Positions 51,020-60,787 are shown, numbered from the stretch's first letter. The stretch: DNA of 64,000 nt from Chlamydiota bacterium (GCA_022614855.1 JAKEHU010000029.1:1-64000); one strand, 5' to 3'. Notes: a model not told the origin generated them from the letters alone. Translations and numbers: made by a program.

Positions 51020-51885
51020 GATTTTTCCCCTAATATAGATTTTAGTGCTTTCAACGCATTTTCTCTTGTCTTCCAAACAGAGATAAATCTTCCCTTGTGA
51101 CAGAAGATTGCCCCTTTAATACCCGATGCTTTTTCCAATTCTTCGTCCCTGAGGCCAGCCCATTTTTTAGGCATGGGCTCCCGGACCTCCATTCTCTGAG
51201 AAAAAGTTGGGGGAATTCCTCTGAGTTTCCACTGGCCATGCGATGGCATTACAACAAATAGAGCAGGATGGGTTTCTCCACCGAGCTCAAAAAAATTCTC
51301 CTGCCAAAGAAGGGGCTCATCAAAAACGAGATATTTCTTCTTCTTTGCCATCTCTTTTGCCACTTTTTTCTTGCAGGATCGAATGTAGTGGTATCGTTCA
51401 AAAAGTCGTTTGAGATGGCCAACAACAAAATCTAAAGCCTCAAAAAAAGATTTATTAAAAACATCCTCGCCAGCTTCGTGGGCAATGGGAACAAAATTGG
51501 CAATGACTATGGAAAATGTGCAAACTCCCTCTTGTTGCACAGTCTTTCCAATGTCATGGGCATCGATTCCCAAAATCAAAGATCGGTTCACATGTCGATA
51601 TGTTTCTTCATCGACAAGGTCTCTTTTCCAAAGATCAAGCCAGACCATGCCAGCACTGCTCAATTCTCCTTGATATTCATTTTGATGGTGGTCATATCTT
51701 TTTTTTGCTGGATTATATTCCCCGCCCACATCACAGACATATTCGCATCTGTTTAACATTTCATTATCGCGTGTTCTCGTGATTTTATCTCGATCAATCA
51801 AATCGAAAACGAGCAGAAGCGCACATGCTGTCACCTCATCCGCATGAAAAGTCCCATCATGAGTTCCAAAACTTCTCGGTATCAT
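51016..51885 (-). CDS. MYG1-family (UPF0160) DHH-like exonuclease
   Basis: The 289-aa product matches the MYG1/GAMM1 family: GTHDGTFHADEVTACALL with metal-binding histidines, EYVCDVGGEYNPAKKRYDHHQ (DHH-like), LILGIDAHDIGK, and a C-terminal IFCHKGRFISVWKTRENAL. The eukaryotic form is a 3'-5' RNA exonuclease in nucleolus and mitochondria. It is first in a gene string with the HIT and HEAT genes. Confidence 0.92.
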   Translation of the reverse strand: MIPRSFGTHDGTFHADEVTACALLLVFDLIDRDKITRTRDNEMLNRCEYVCDVGGEYNPAKKRYDHHQNEYQGELSSAGMVWLDLWKRDLVDEETYRHVNRSLILGIDAHDIGKTVQQEGVCTFSIVIANFVPIAHEAGEDVFNKSFFEALDFVVGHLKRLFERYHYIRSCKKKVAKEMAKKKKYLVFDEPLLWQENFFELGGETHPALFVVMPSHGQWKLRGIPPTFSQRMEVREPMPKKWAGLRDEELEKASGIKGAIFCHKGRFISVWKTRENALKALKSILGEKS

Positions 51886-51967
51886 AGTATTTTTAAATGA
51901 ACCTATATTTAGAAATTAATTATATGTGAAAATAGAAAGCATACTCAATTAAATTGAATGTAACTCT

Positions 51968-54079
51968 ATGGAAAAATTTTTTTTCTCAAACCATTTTGAT
52001 CTGGCAACTCCTGATGGGATGATTGTAAAATTCGATAGGAAAGAAGAGGAATTTGCCAAAGTTCTTGTCCATATCTATAACATTTCCCCTTTATTTGTCG
52101 GATTTAAAATCGATCCTGAATTTGTCTTTTTTAATTTGAAAAGCACCCTCGCCCAAATAGGTCTAAATGGCATTGGGGTGGAGTACCATTTGGATGCCAA
52201 AACAACAACTGCTGAAATTAAAGTAGAGCTAAAAACCATCGGCCATTTGGGAAAAAAGATGCTCCATCTTTTGTCTGAGGGAGCATACATTGGAAAACTT
52301 TTTGCCGCAGACCCAAGACGGCGGGTCCGCAATCCAGATTATCTCTTCAGAATGTTTGGCAGGACAGATACACAGGGACTTCCTCTTCTTTCTTTAGGAG
52401 GAATGCAGGGAAGCCAAGATCTGCTTTTGGAAAAAGTGGATGGCCATACGGTTGCTTTTCTCCCTCTTCAGGAGGGAGTTCTCCAATATGAACCTTCCAT
52501 TGAAGGTTTTTTGCCAACGCTTGCACAAGCTCTCTTGCACCAAGAAATCAAAACGCGCCATCTTCTACAACTTCACCAAAAATGGTGTGCAGGATTTGAA
52601 AAAAAAGCAAAAGAAGATGAAATTTTGCTCGTGCGCACTCTCCCTCTTCATATCCGCACTGTATTTGGAAGAGTTGTCGATGAACTTCTTCCACAAGGTT
52701 TTCACCATACAAGTGCATCGGTCCTTGAACCAGATACGAGGGCTTCAGGAGATATCTATGAATTATTTGGCTCTTCTGATCAAGATTTGCAAGATATCCC
52801 TCTTGAATTTTATACCCTAGAGCCCCACCGAGAGCATGTCTTTTTTGCAGATCGAGATCAGTTACAAGCCTCGCTAGAAAATCCCGATACGCTCTATCGC
52901 GCCTTTGAAACTGCACCGGGATCAAACAAAGTAAGGGCGGCTACTTTTGTTTTCAAAGGAGAACAACTCCTTAGCCTTTCCTCTCGTGACTGGAATGCAA
53001 AAGAGGTGCAAATGAATGAGTTTCCTGGACTCATTCACCCAGGAAGGCAAGCACAAATGGTCCAAAGATATATTGAACAGCAGCCATCCTACCCCTTTTT
53101 AAAGGGAATTCAAAATGGAATTATCACCAGCCAAGGAATTCTCTTAACCAAACACTTCCCTTCACCTCTCATGAAAAAACTTCTGCTCAGTGACTTGGTA
53201 CAAAATTGTTTAAAAAGAATTTATTTCCAATATCCATCTCAATCTTATGAAGACTTTTTTTCGCATGAAGATCGATCCATGCTTCTCGACTTAGCGAAAT
53301 TTGCCATTCCCACTTATTGGGTCGATAAAACCAGTGGAAAAATTTTGCAATTCGTTCCAAAGCCAGATAAAGATTCTGGGATGTTTGTTCCTGTACACCA
53401 AGTTGACACCTTTTTAAAAGCTACCTATTTTGGGGTCTATGGTTCCAACTTGATCGAAGGAAATTTTGAAGAGCAGCTAATTCAGCTTCTGGAAGGAATC
53501 AAAGCAATGCGCAAAGATTTTGCCCATCCACTTTTGCATAAAGACACTCCTCTTGCTCTAGTAACGGGAGGTGGCCCCGGGGTCATGGAAGTGGGCAATC
53601 GAGTCGCGAGAAATCTCGCCATTCTCTCCTGTGCAAATATCGTCGATTTTCGAAATGGAAAAATCCCCAATGAACAAAGACAAAACGCCTATATAGACGC
53701 CAAAATGACCTACCGTCTCGATAAGCTCGTCGAGCGTCAGGCAGAATTTTATCTTGATTTTCCCATTTTTCTCACAGGAGGCATTGGCACAGATTTTGAA
53801 TATGCTCTAGAAGAAGTGAGAAGAAAAGTTGGACCTGGATCTCCCACTCCTATCCTGCTTTTTGGAACAGCTGACTATTGGAAGCAGAAGGTCAGTTCAA
53901 GATTTAAGTGCAATTTAAGAGAAGGGACCATTTCCGGATCTGAATGGGTCAGCAACTGCTTCTATTGTGTGCAAACCGCGTCGCAAGGATTGAAAGTCTA
54001 TCGCCAATTTTTCCAAGGCACTTTGCCCATCGGTAAATCCCACCCCACGCAAAGCAACGGCTTTTGCATCGTACCTTAG
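51968..54079 (+). CDS. Large LOG-type Rossmann-fold protein
   Basis: The 703-aa product is not recognised in its first 480 residues, which are soluble and charged. The C-terminal part carries LOG/lysine-decarboxylase-like motifs: LALVTGGGPGVMEVGNRVAR (GGGPGxME) and FPIFLTGGIGTDFEYALEEV, a version of PGGxGTxxE in which the first P is T. Such folds bind nucleoside monophosphates. A role in nucleotide or sugar-phosphate metabolism is only inferred. Confidence 0.75.
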   Translation: MEKFFFSNHFDLATPDGMIVKFDRKEEEFAKVLVHIYNISPLFVGFKIDPEFVFFNLKSTLAQIGLNGIGVEYHLDAKTTTAEIKVELKTIGHLGKKMLHLLSEGAYIGKLFAADPRRRVRNPDYLFRMFGRTDTQGLPLLSLGGMQGSQDLLLEKVDGHTVAFLPLQEGVLQYEPSIEGFLPTLAQALLHQEIKTRHLLQLHQKWCAGFEKKAKEDEILLVRTLPLHIRTVFGRVVDELLPQGFHHTSASVLEPDTRASGDIYELFGSSDQDLQDIPLEFYTLEPHREHVFFADRDQLQASLENPDTLYRAFETAPGSNKVRAATFVFKGEQLLSLSSRDWNAKEVQMNEFPGLIHPGRQAQMVQRYIEQQPSYPFLKGIQNGIITSQGILLTKHFPSPLMKKLLLSDLVQNCLKRIYFQYPSQSYEDFFSHEDRSMLLDLAKFAIPTYWVDKTSGKILQFVPKPDKDSGMFVPVHQVDTFLKATYFGVYGSNLIEGNFEEQLIQLLEGIKAMRKDFAHPLLHKDTPLALVTGGGPGVMEVGNRVARNLAILSCANIVDFRNGKIPNEQRQNAYIDAKMTYRLDKLVERQAEFYLDFPIFLTGGIGTDFEYALEEVRRKVGPGSPTPILLFGTADYWKQKVSSRFKCNLREGTISGSEWVSNCFYCVQTASQGLKVYRQFFQGTLPIGKSHPTQSNGFCIVP

Positions 54080-54082
54080 ATG

Positions 54083-54206
54083 TAAAGGTTAAAGTATAAA
54101 GGCTAAAGCCTAAAAGAAATATTAAGAAGGACTCGACAGTTGTTGCCCTAGTGGGATAATTTGAACCCTCCATTTTTAGCTTTTAGCATTTATACTTTAG
54201 CCTTTA
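54083..54206. repeat. Imperfect 33-base inverted repeat of TAAAGGCTAAAG type
   Basis: Arms at 54083-54115 and 54174-54206 match at roughly 29 of 33 positions and are built from AAAGGC/AAAAGC-like units as at 7800-7882. It lies exactly between the convergent LOG-type and DUF1207 genes and could work as a bidirectional terminator. Confidence 0.7.
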
Positions 54207-55415
54207 TTAGAAGCCCCAGGAGAAGCCAACTTCTCCGTAATCAGTTCGCTTTTTGAAGAATTGGCCCTCATAAGAAAAGCCATGATGGTAGGTTAAATAG
54301 ACGCGCATTTTTCGACCGATTCCGGCAAGTTTGCTGATCTCATATCCGATTTTTGCTGTGACATCAAAAGCCCAATGGCGCACTTGCCAGTTTTCTATGT
54401 GAACAGCAAAAAATGGGGTTCCATACAATCGATGATAATTGAGCTTTTGTCCCCAAATCCTGAGCTCTGCTCCGTATTGCACATAAAAGTGGTCCATAGG
54501 AAAAGTTTTATCGCTATGCAAAATGAGCCCAGGTCCAAAATATCCTCGAAAATGTTTTGTAAATTGATAAGAGGTAAAAAAATCGATTGCTTCATAACTG
54601 GGATTCTTTCTTTTTGCAAGGAACTGAGGATGGTTGACCAAAAACTCATCTCCTAAATGGCTCGAAACATGGTAAATTCTAAAGCGAAATGCCCACCGAT
54701 CAAACGCATAAGTCAGCGGAAGACCGAGGTAGTAATCGGTATTCACCAGTTCGCAATACTGCCCATTTTTTTTGTGGATATCCTTAAAATTAAATACCGA
54801 CCAAATGCCCGCTTCTATCCCAATTTGCAAATCTCCATGCCAACGCCCAACATTGCGCCAGCGAAATATGGGAAAATCATCGCCGAGAGACACGGCAATT
54901 GCCTGAGTTCCAATTACCCGATCTCCAAACCGGTATGCGGCAGAATAGACCACCTGCCTAGGATCGGCAACAAGTGGAGGAAAAAGCACTGTCGATTGAG
55001 GAAACCAGACTCCACCAACAGAAGAGGTAATGTATTTTTCTCTTTTTTCCAACTCCTCTCTTGGAAGTTCTCCCATCACCTCCACAGATTTTACTCCAGG
55101 CATGTCTTTTACAAATGAGATAATGCTATTGGCAAGCATCTCGTTTTTCGGAAGATTGTAGAGATAGACTTTGTGTTTTTTTACCTTTACGATTACCCGA
55201 TGTTCATAGAAATGCATATCGAGAAGAGCTTGAATGTATCCTTCCAGATAATGATCAGGAGCGCCATCGAGATCATTTGGAACACTCTCTCCTCTGCTCA
55301 AAAGAAAAAAATCAGCATCAGCGACCAGATCCTCTTCAGCCTTTTCTTCCCCAACTAGTGTAAAGGCATAAAGAGAACTAAGCGCTAATCCGAAAAGAAA
55401 ATAGATATTTCTCAT
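54207..55415 (-). CDS. DUF1207-family outer-membrane protein with BON-like N-terminus
   Basis: The 402-aa product has a signal peptide (MRNIYFLFGLALSSLYAFTLV), a BON-like periplasmic domain (EHRVIVKVKKHKVYLYNLP... NSIISFVKDMPGVKSVEVM), then DUF1207: FPPLVADPRQVVYSAAYRFGDRVIG, LGDDFPIFRW, and a barrel-like rest ending VGFSWGF with terminal phenylalanine. It is probably an outer-membrane protein of unknown function. Confidence 0.85.
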   Translation of the reverse strand: MRNIYFLFGLALSSLYAFTLVGEEKAEEDLVADADFFLLSRGESVPNDLDGAPDHYLEGYIQALLDMHFYEHRVIVKVKKHKVYLYNLPKNEMLANSIISFVKDMPGVKSVEVMGELPREELEKREKYITSSVGGVWFPQSTVLFPPLVADPRQVVYSAAYRFGDRVIGTQAIAVSLGDDFPIFRWRNVGRWHGDLQIGIEAGIWSVFNFKDIHKKNGQYCELVNTDYYLGLPLTYAFDRWAFRFRIYHVSSHLGDEFLVNHPQFLAKRKNPSYEAIDFFTSYQFTKHFRGYFGPGLILHSDKTFPMDHFYVQYGAELRIWGQKLNYHRLYGTPFFAVHIENWQVRHWAFDVTAKIGYEISKLAGIGRKMRVYLTYHHGFSYEGQFFKKRTDYGEVGFSWGF

Positions 55416-55432
55416 TCAGGGCACCACCCCTA

Positions 55433-55513
55433 AGAGGTTGTTTAAAAAATTCTCCCAAAAGGAGTTTTGAGAGATCCAAAAATCCCATCAGGAGGACTTT
55501 TTAAAAGACCTCT
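55433..55513. repeat. Short palindromic element upstream of the CAT-anticodon tRNA
   Basis: AGAGGTTGTTTAAAAAATTC starts at 55433 and its inverted partner ends at 55513 (19 of 23 matching). The element is about 81 bases, and has the same kind of AGAG termini as the 40617 element. No gene. Confidence 0.6.
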
Positions 55514-55615
55514 AATGCTCTCTATATCAAGAAAATAATTAAGCGCAAAGGGGATAAAAAATTGATCTTGATTTCCCGCTCTTTAGAATCTTACAATTGC
55601 CGGATTCGAATAGTT

Positions 55616-55688
55616 GGGGCAATAGCTCAGCGGTCAGAGCAGCGGACTCATAATCCGTTGGTCCTAGGTTCAAATCCTAGTTGCCCCA
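55616..55688 (+). tRNA. tRNA with CAT anticodon (Met or Ile2)
   Basis: Acceptor GGGGCAA pairs with TTGCCCC, D-stem GCTC/GAGC, anticodon arm GCGGA-CTCATAA-TCCGT (anticodon CAT), T-arm CTAGG-TTCAAAT-CCTAG, discriminator A, no encoded CCA. It is not an initiator type. The body resembles the tRNA-Ile2 that TilS modifies, but the elongator Met alternative is not excluded. Two degenerate 3' copies lie at 62108 and 63793. Confidence 0.93.
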
Positions 55689-55843
55689 TTTTTATAACTG
55701 GTTGAAAAACAGTCGTTTTCTTTCTGACATACTCGCCACATCAATACAACACATGGCATTATGTCAGAACTTTTGTCAGGATTCCACTCTTTTTGCTTGG
55801 AGTAATCCTTTTTAAGGGCTAGAAGGCCTATGGTAACAAAAAC

Positions 55844-56737
55844 ATGAGTTTCAATAAATTTACTGCAGCTTGCACATGTATCGCAATTTTTTTTATGGGG
55901 AGTTGTTTAGCAACCCATAAAATTGCAATTGAAGGCATGCCTGGTGCAGGAAAAAGTACTAGCTTGATTGATCTCATTTCCGAATTTAGCGATCGCTGCA
56001 TTCTCTTTTCTGAAACTAATCCTGAACCAAATTCTGAATGGCAAGATTTTTCTGCAAGTGATCAAGGAGACATCTTTCATAAGATGTGGACTGTAAGAAT
56101 GTATCTTGCTGATGTTCTAAGAGATAAGATTCCGTGTCTTCTCTTTGATCGTTCTTATTATTCTAATCTTGCTTACAAATACGCTTCAGATAGATATTGT
56201 GGCACGAATTTTTATAATGAATATATTGAAATCTTTAATAGGGATTTGAGAGATAAGCAGTTTTCTCTTATTATCCTTCTTGATGTTAACCCAGAGATGG
56301 GACTTTTGCGCAGACGTCAGTTGGGAGACATTATTACATTTCCATGGACTGAGATTGACTTTCTTAAAGAATTTCGAAAATTTTATACCAAAGAACTCAT
56401 CAAATTCGCGACCTGTCCCATCGTGACCATTAATACAGATGATTTATCTCCCTCCGAGGTGAGGTCACGAATTCGTGAAGAAATACAAAAAATCATCGGT
56501 ATCCCTCTAGAACATCATACTGTTGAGTTTACGGAAGACATTAAAAACCAACTTCTTGAATTTGCTCAAGAAAAAATGCTCGGAAAATATCATTCAGAAT
56601 TGATTAATGTTTTTGGATATCCCACAATATATTTTAGGCAACATAGCGTTCAGCTTTATGATGGAAAACCAACATTTTTGAATAATCAGCGATGGAAGGA
56701 AATTATTTATGAAATCACAACTCCAGGAAGTCTTTAA
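55844..56737 (+). CDS. P-loop nucleoside/nucleotide kinase with signal-like N-terminus
   Basis: The 297-aa product has KIAIEGMPGAGKSTSLIDL (P-loop, about residue 26), LLFDRSYYSNLAYKYAS (the DRS motif of thymidylate/deoxynucleoside kinases) and LLRRRQLGD. This places it near the thymidylate/deoxynucleoside kinase superfamily, although its substrate is open. Its N-terminus (MSFNKFTAACTCIAIFFMGSCLA) is hydrophobic and contains a lipobox-like MGSC, which would be odd before a P-loop; a start at 55895 (MGSCLATHK) would remove most of it. First gene of a six-gene overlapping operon. Confidence 0.75.
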   Translation: MSFNKFTAACTCIAIFFMGSCLATHKIAIEGMPGAGKSTSLIDLISEFSDRCILFSETNPEPNSEWQDFSASDQGDIFHKMWTVRMYLADVLRDKIPCLLFDRSYYSNLAYKYASDRYCGTNFYNEYIEIFNRDLRDKQFSLIILLDVNPEMGLLRRRQLGDIITFPWTEIDFLKEFRKFYTKELIKFATCPIVTINTDDLSPSEVRSRIREEIQKIIGIPLEHHTVEFTEDIKNQLLEFAQEKMLGKYHSELINVFGYPTIYFRQHSVQLYDGKPTFLNNQRWKEIIYEITTPGSL

Positions 56738-58289
56738 TCAACCTCAGAAATATCGGGATTTGATATTAGAGCATGTCTTTGTGAAAGCTAATAGAGAATC
56801 ATTCTCTGGTAAAGCATTTATCTGTGTATCGTTTACGCGATTCTGTCCTGTAGGATGTAAATTTTGTTTCTTTAGTTCTTCTCCAGCCACCAAGCCAAAA
56901 ACTATCAATGATGCCTTTACAGAGGAAGGGATGACAAAATTCATCCAATTCGCCAACGATTGTAATCTTGGCTATTTGCTTGTGTCTGGAGGAGGAGAGC
57001 CTTTTTTAGAAGTTAAGCATTTGCTGCGCGTCGTTGAGCATGTTAAATCAGATAAAATTGTTTTGGTAACCAGCGGCAATTGGGCTAAAAGCACAGGAAG
57101 TGCCGGCAATATTACTAGACAGGTTTATGAAGCATTTAAAAGAAGAAAAAGTCCAACAAAATTAGTTTTACGTCTTAGCGTAGATGAAGAGCATGCAAGA
57201 GGTGGCCTAGGCCTTCATCCAGCCTTCAATTTGATATCCATATTTGAAAAAAATTACATTAAGGAAAAAGACCTCACTCTCCAATTTCATACGTTATTTG
57301 ACGACCCTTGCATTCAACAGCTTTACAATCAGTTGGCTGATCGGATTATTTCTATAGAAGATAGACGTTTACATTCTGATGATGAGACGGTATTAAAGGT
57401 CAATCCTGCTGAAAAGCTTTTGAAATTATCAAATGGACTTGCCATTAAAGTAGGTTATGCTAAGTGTTTTTATTCCAACATTAAAGTTAATTTAAACGAC
57501 CCTGAGGTATTGAAGAGAAATCTTTCTATATTTTCATGGGACATGAGCGAAAGTGAAGAAAACAATCCTTCCGTTGTCACTAATCTCGATGGGAAAAAAG
57601 GGTTAGATTTTTGGGTGAACTTTAATGGTAATGTTACAACATGGGGTAACCAAGTTCCAGACAATATTTACAACCTTTATGAAGATGATTATCCCACTGT
57701 TGTTGAGAATTCATTCTCAGATCCGATAAGCCTTGCCTACCTTGAAAAAGGGGATGTCTATCGCGATAAAATTATCAATGAAGTGAACCCACGAGCAGTT
57801 TTGAGGGCAAAAGCAACGAATATTCGAGATTATACTGGAGCACTTATATGTGAGGAGGCTACCACACGGTTATATCTTACAATTCGCATTTTGCAAGATT
57901 ATTTTGTCGATGAGAGGATTAGTAAAGAAGAAATAAATATGTGGCCAGAGTTAATCAAAAAAATTCTTTTATCTAGCCAAGAAGAATTGAAAATAGCTTA
58001 CAAGCAATCTACTTATTCTATTGTGGACCAGTATCTTGAGAAAAATATATCTAACCACTTGGAATGGCTTGATCTATTAGAGCTAATCAAATTAGGGCAT
58101 TATGACCTTAAGCCCGAAAAGATTCAAATAGCTATTGATGCGTACAATAAGCTAGGGAAAAATCCTATCCAGAGATTGGAGGAGGCAAAAAACAATGCTA
58201 CTGGATTTTTTCATGAAGAACGCATTATTGCTATGAAGGAAAGCGTTATGAAACGCATGGCAGAAAGTGAAGAAGTATGTCATGTATAG
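56709..58289 (+). CDS. Radical SAM enzyme
   Basis: The 526-aa product has the radical SAM cluster CPVGCKFC (CxxxCxxC, about residue 46), then GYLLVSGGGEPFLEVKHL (GGE-like SAM contact), IVLVTSGNWAK and LVLRLSVDEEHARGG. The C-terminal 250 residues form a helical extension not assigned by me. The precise reaction cannot be inferred. It overlaps the kinase by 29 bases and the next gene by 8, so it is translationally coupled. Confidence 0.88.
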   Translation: MKSQLQEVFNQPQKYRDLILEHVFVKANRESFSGKAFICVSFTRFCPVGCKFCFFSSSPATKPKTINDAFTEEGMTKFIQFANDCNLGYLLVSGGGEPFLEVKHLLRVVEHVKSDKIVLVTSGNWAKSTGSAGNITRQVYEAFKRRKSPTKLVLRLSVDEEHARGGLGLHPAFNLISIFEKNYIKEKDLTLQFHTLFDDPCIQQLYNQLADRIISIEDRRLHSDDETVLKVNPAEKLLKLSNGLAIKVGYAKCFYSNIKVNLNDPEVLKRNLSIFSWDMSESEENNPSVVTNLDGKKGLDFWVNFNGNVTTWGNQVPDNIYNLYEDDYPTVVENSFSDPISLAYLEKGDVYRDKIINEVNPRAVLRAKATNIRDYTGALICEEATTRLYLTIRILQDYFVDERISKEEINMWPELIKKILLSSQEELKIAYKQSTYSIVDQYLEKNISNHLEWLDLLELIKLGHYDLKPEKIQIAIDAYNKLGKNPIQRLEEAKNNATGFFHEERIIAMKESVMKRMAESEEVCHV

Positions 58290-59343
58290 ATTTTGCCGCA
58301 TTTTCTTTATTTTAATTGCGATTCCTTTTTCAAGCGTGGTGTTTGCTATAGCACCCCCTTGGATCGATTTACCCGAAGATGACTATTCTAAGCTGGCACT
58401 TTTCGAAGATGAACGATTTATCGCTTTGAATGATTTGGTGGTGCAATATCATTCCATACCAAAAACTAGTGAAGACCATTTAAAAGAAAGGATTCAAGCA
58501 CTTCAAAAAATTTCAAATTTTCTATCTGTCTGGATTCATCAAGAAAAGTTCAAGCATCGTCGCTACTTTCTTTCAAATATCGAAAGAATAGCCTCGAATA
58601 AACGGTGGTATTTAAATGAAATATATGTTCGATATATCAATCGACAATTTGAAATGGATTACCTTAAAAGCTACCATGAAGGTTTAGGCGGAATGAAAAC
58701 AGAGTATGAACCCATTTATTTAGCGCATAGAAGGCTTTATGACAGTAACATCGGCATCTATTGGGGAGAGTTTTGGTATGAAACGATTGATCCTTGCCAC
58801 CGTCAATTAACACCTTATTATGATCTTTGGAGAAAACAGCAGAGAGAACCAAAACCTATTCTTTCATTCTTTATGTGGCTAGAAGATCAAAATCTTTCGA
58901 GAGATATTTCCTTTATTGAATTTCTCGATCAAGAACAATTAGATCAGAATACAGTGTTTGTTAATGAGGGTGTTCTCTACCTCTTTTCTAAAGGTAAAGC
59001 AATTCCAGTTGATTATTGCGAAGAAGGAAAAGAGTATATTTTTAGCATCGATTTGGCAGAGAAATTGTTATTAATTCCTGTTTCAAAAACGATTCATCAC
59101 TCATCTTTGAGTCATGGAAAACCAGTTCTAGGATCAGGTAATATGACTGTAAGCCACGGAAAAATCACATCTATACAATTGGAAAGCGGACATTATCTTC
59201 CTACCTTACAGAATGGGCTTCAAATCTTAGATATTTTAAAAAAAATGGGCATTTTATTAGAGCCAAGCACACCTTTTGCATATTATGATAGTTTAGGAAA
59301 ACATGAAGTCACTCTTGGAGAATTTCAATGCGCTTTCAGATAA
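58282..59343 (+). CDS. Exported protein of unknown function with HSS...SGHYLPT C-terminus
   Basis: The 353-aa product has a signal peptide (MYRFCRIFFILIAIPFSSVVFA). The body is helical and tyrosine-rich. Its C-terminal segment HHSSLSHGKPVLGSGNM... ITSIQLESGHYLPTLQNG resembles, from memory, a motif (HSS, G-P, AGE, SGHYxP) found at the ends of several bacterial effectors. The start chosen is ATG at 58282; a GTG lies 15 bases upstream. It overlaps both neighbours. Confidence 0.75.
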   Translation: MYRFCRIFFILIAIPFSSVVFAIAPPWIDLPEDDYSKLALFEDERFIALNDLVVQYHSIPKTSEDHLKERIQALQKISNFLSVWIHQEKFKHRRYFLSNIERIASNKRWYLNEIYVRYINRQFEMDYLKSYHEGLGGMKTEYEPIYLAHRRLYDSNIGIYWGEFWYETIDPCHRQLTPYYDLWRKQQREPKPILSFFMWLEDQNLSRDISFIEFLDQEQLDQNTVFVNEGVLYLFSKGKAIPVDYCEEGKEYIFSIDLAEKLLLIPVSKTIHHSSLSHGKPVLGSGNMTVSHGKITSIQLESGHYLPTLQNGLQILDILKKMGILLEPSTPFAYYDSLGKHEVTLGEFQCAFR

Positions 59344-60341
59344 TTGTATCGTGCTTAATCATAACCACAGCAAGCGTGTATAGTATTGAAATAAGCGATA
59401 CTATTGTTCCTTTGATTGAAAGGGTGGAAAAAGCAGAAAATTTGAATCCAACAAAATACTCTAAAAATCAGTATGAACACATTGTTCATGTTCTCTCAAA
59501 TATTGAAGATCGGATTAGGTTAGTTACCTATAATATGCTTTACAACATTCAAGATCAGAATTTAGAGGAGCAGGATCGGTGGCCTCGTCGCTTTCCTCGT
59601 CTTCTTCAATTGATTCAATGGTTGCAGCCCGACATTTTATGTTCTCAAGAATTACACCAAGATCAACTTTCAATATTATTGCATGAAATGGATGAAACGT
59701 ACGCATTTTACGGAAAAGAAAATAAGAATAACGGCGAAATAGATGGAATTTTCATTCGAAAAGCTCGTTTTGAATTGATTGATTTCAAGGAATGGATGAT
59801 TTTTCCAACACTGCCTTTAGCTTATCCCCATGTATTAATCCAATTAGTGCTTTGTGACAATAAGACTCAGGAGATATTTTCCGTATTCAATACACATCTT
59901 CCATATTTTTCTCCTGACCAAAGGGAATATTCTGCACACTTCATTCTAAAACAAGTTGAAGCTGTATCTCAAAGAATGCCAGTTTTTCTAGCAGGTGATT
60001 TCAATGTAATTCCACAACGTCAGGACATGCCTGAATTACCTTTTTTTGATGGCGAATATATTCAAAGAATTCTGACACAAGGAACACTTAAAGACACCAT
60101 GGATGAGGCATTGCTTGGACATATCGGCCCTATAGCGACCTTCACAAATGCACTGGAGCGTAATGATGGAACCCCTTTTAAAGGGACCGGAGTTCCCGGT
60201 ATTATTCTCGATCGCATTTATAGCAATCAAAAATCTTTGATTCTGGTTCATGGAATTGAACCTGCCAGAGTAGATAATCACTTCCCTTCAGATCATATGC
60301 CTGTAATTGTTGATTTTTTAATACGAGATAAAAAAGAATGA
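59328..60341 (+). CDS. Exported endonuclease/exonuclease/phosphatase-family protein
   Basis: The 337-aa product has a signal peptide (MRFQIIVSCLIITTASVYS) and a full EEP set: LVTYNMLYN, CSQELHQ (metal glutamate), NTHLPYF, LAGDFNVIPQ (GDxN), LDRIYS and FPSDHMPVIV (SDH). It should act in the periplasm or outside the cell. Substrates in the family include nucleic acids, phospholipids and sugar or inositol phosphates. It overlaps the previous gene by 16 bases and the next by 4. Confidence 0.88.
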   Translation: MRFQIIVSCLIITTASVYSIEISDTIVPLIERVEKAENLNPTKYSKNQYEHIVHVLSNIEDRIRLVTYNMLYNIQDQNLEEQDRWPRRFPRLLQLIQWLQPDILCSQELHQDQLSILLHEMDETYAFYGKENKNNGEIDGIFIRKARFELIDFKEWMIFPTLPLAYPHVLIQLVLCDNKTQEIFSVFNTHLPYFSPDQREYSAHFILKQVEAVSQRMPVFLAGDFNVIPQRQDMPELPFFDGEYIQRILTQGTLKDTMDEALLGHIGPIATFTNALERNDGTPFKGTGVPGIILDRIYSNQKSLILVHGIEPARVDNHFPSDHMPVIVDFLIRDKKE

Positions 60342-60787
60342 AACCTTTTATTGTCATTGTCCATGTCTTTAAAATTATCGATGGCCTGGCAAGGTGTTTG
60401 CTTTTGCGTAGATGCGGTAAGCTCCTCGCAGGTAATTGGCAGATGGTGGCAGGCAAGGTTCATGAAGGAGAGTCTGCTGCAGTTGCTGCTCGGCGAGAGC
60501 TGTTCGAAGAGACAGGCCTGCAGCCCGATCGATTTTATACTGCTGACTTTCTTGAAAGTTTTTATCTCGAAAAATATGATATCATTTGTCATTCGCCAGT
60601 TTTTATCGCATTTATTGATCAAGAGCAAAGTGTCATTCTTTCCCCACAGGAACATGATGAATACAAATGGCTTAGCATTCCTGATGCTTTATCCTTATTA
60701 GAGTTTTCAGGACAAAGAGCTGCATTAATTCATATTGAAGATCAATTTATTAAAAAGCTTCCCAATGAAAGATTTTTATTAACCTAA
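60338..60787 (+). CDS. Nudix hydrolase
   Basis: The 149-aa product has the Nudix box GKVHEGESAAVAARRELFEETGL, with WLSIPDAL near the end. It is of the small dNTP/nucleoside-diphosphate type and has no signal peptide, so acts in the cytosol. The start overlaps the previous stop (ATGA) and the stop overlaps the next start. Confidence 0.92.
   Translation: MKPFIVIVHVFKIIDGLARCLLLRRCGKLLAGNWQMVAGKVHEGESAAVAARRELFEETGLQPDRFYTADFLESFYLEKYDIICHSPVFIAFIDQEQSVILSPQEHDEYKWLSIPDALSLLEFSGQRAALIHIEDQFIKKLPNERFLLT

Noticed and set aside
51410-51782. Three overlapping plus-strand ORFs inside the MYG1 gene
   Set aside because: They are antisense shadows of a well-supported gene and share no resemblance with known proteins.
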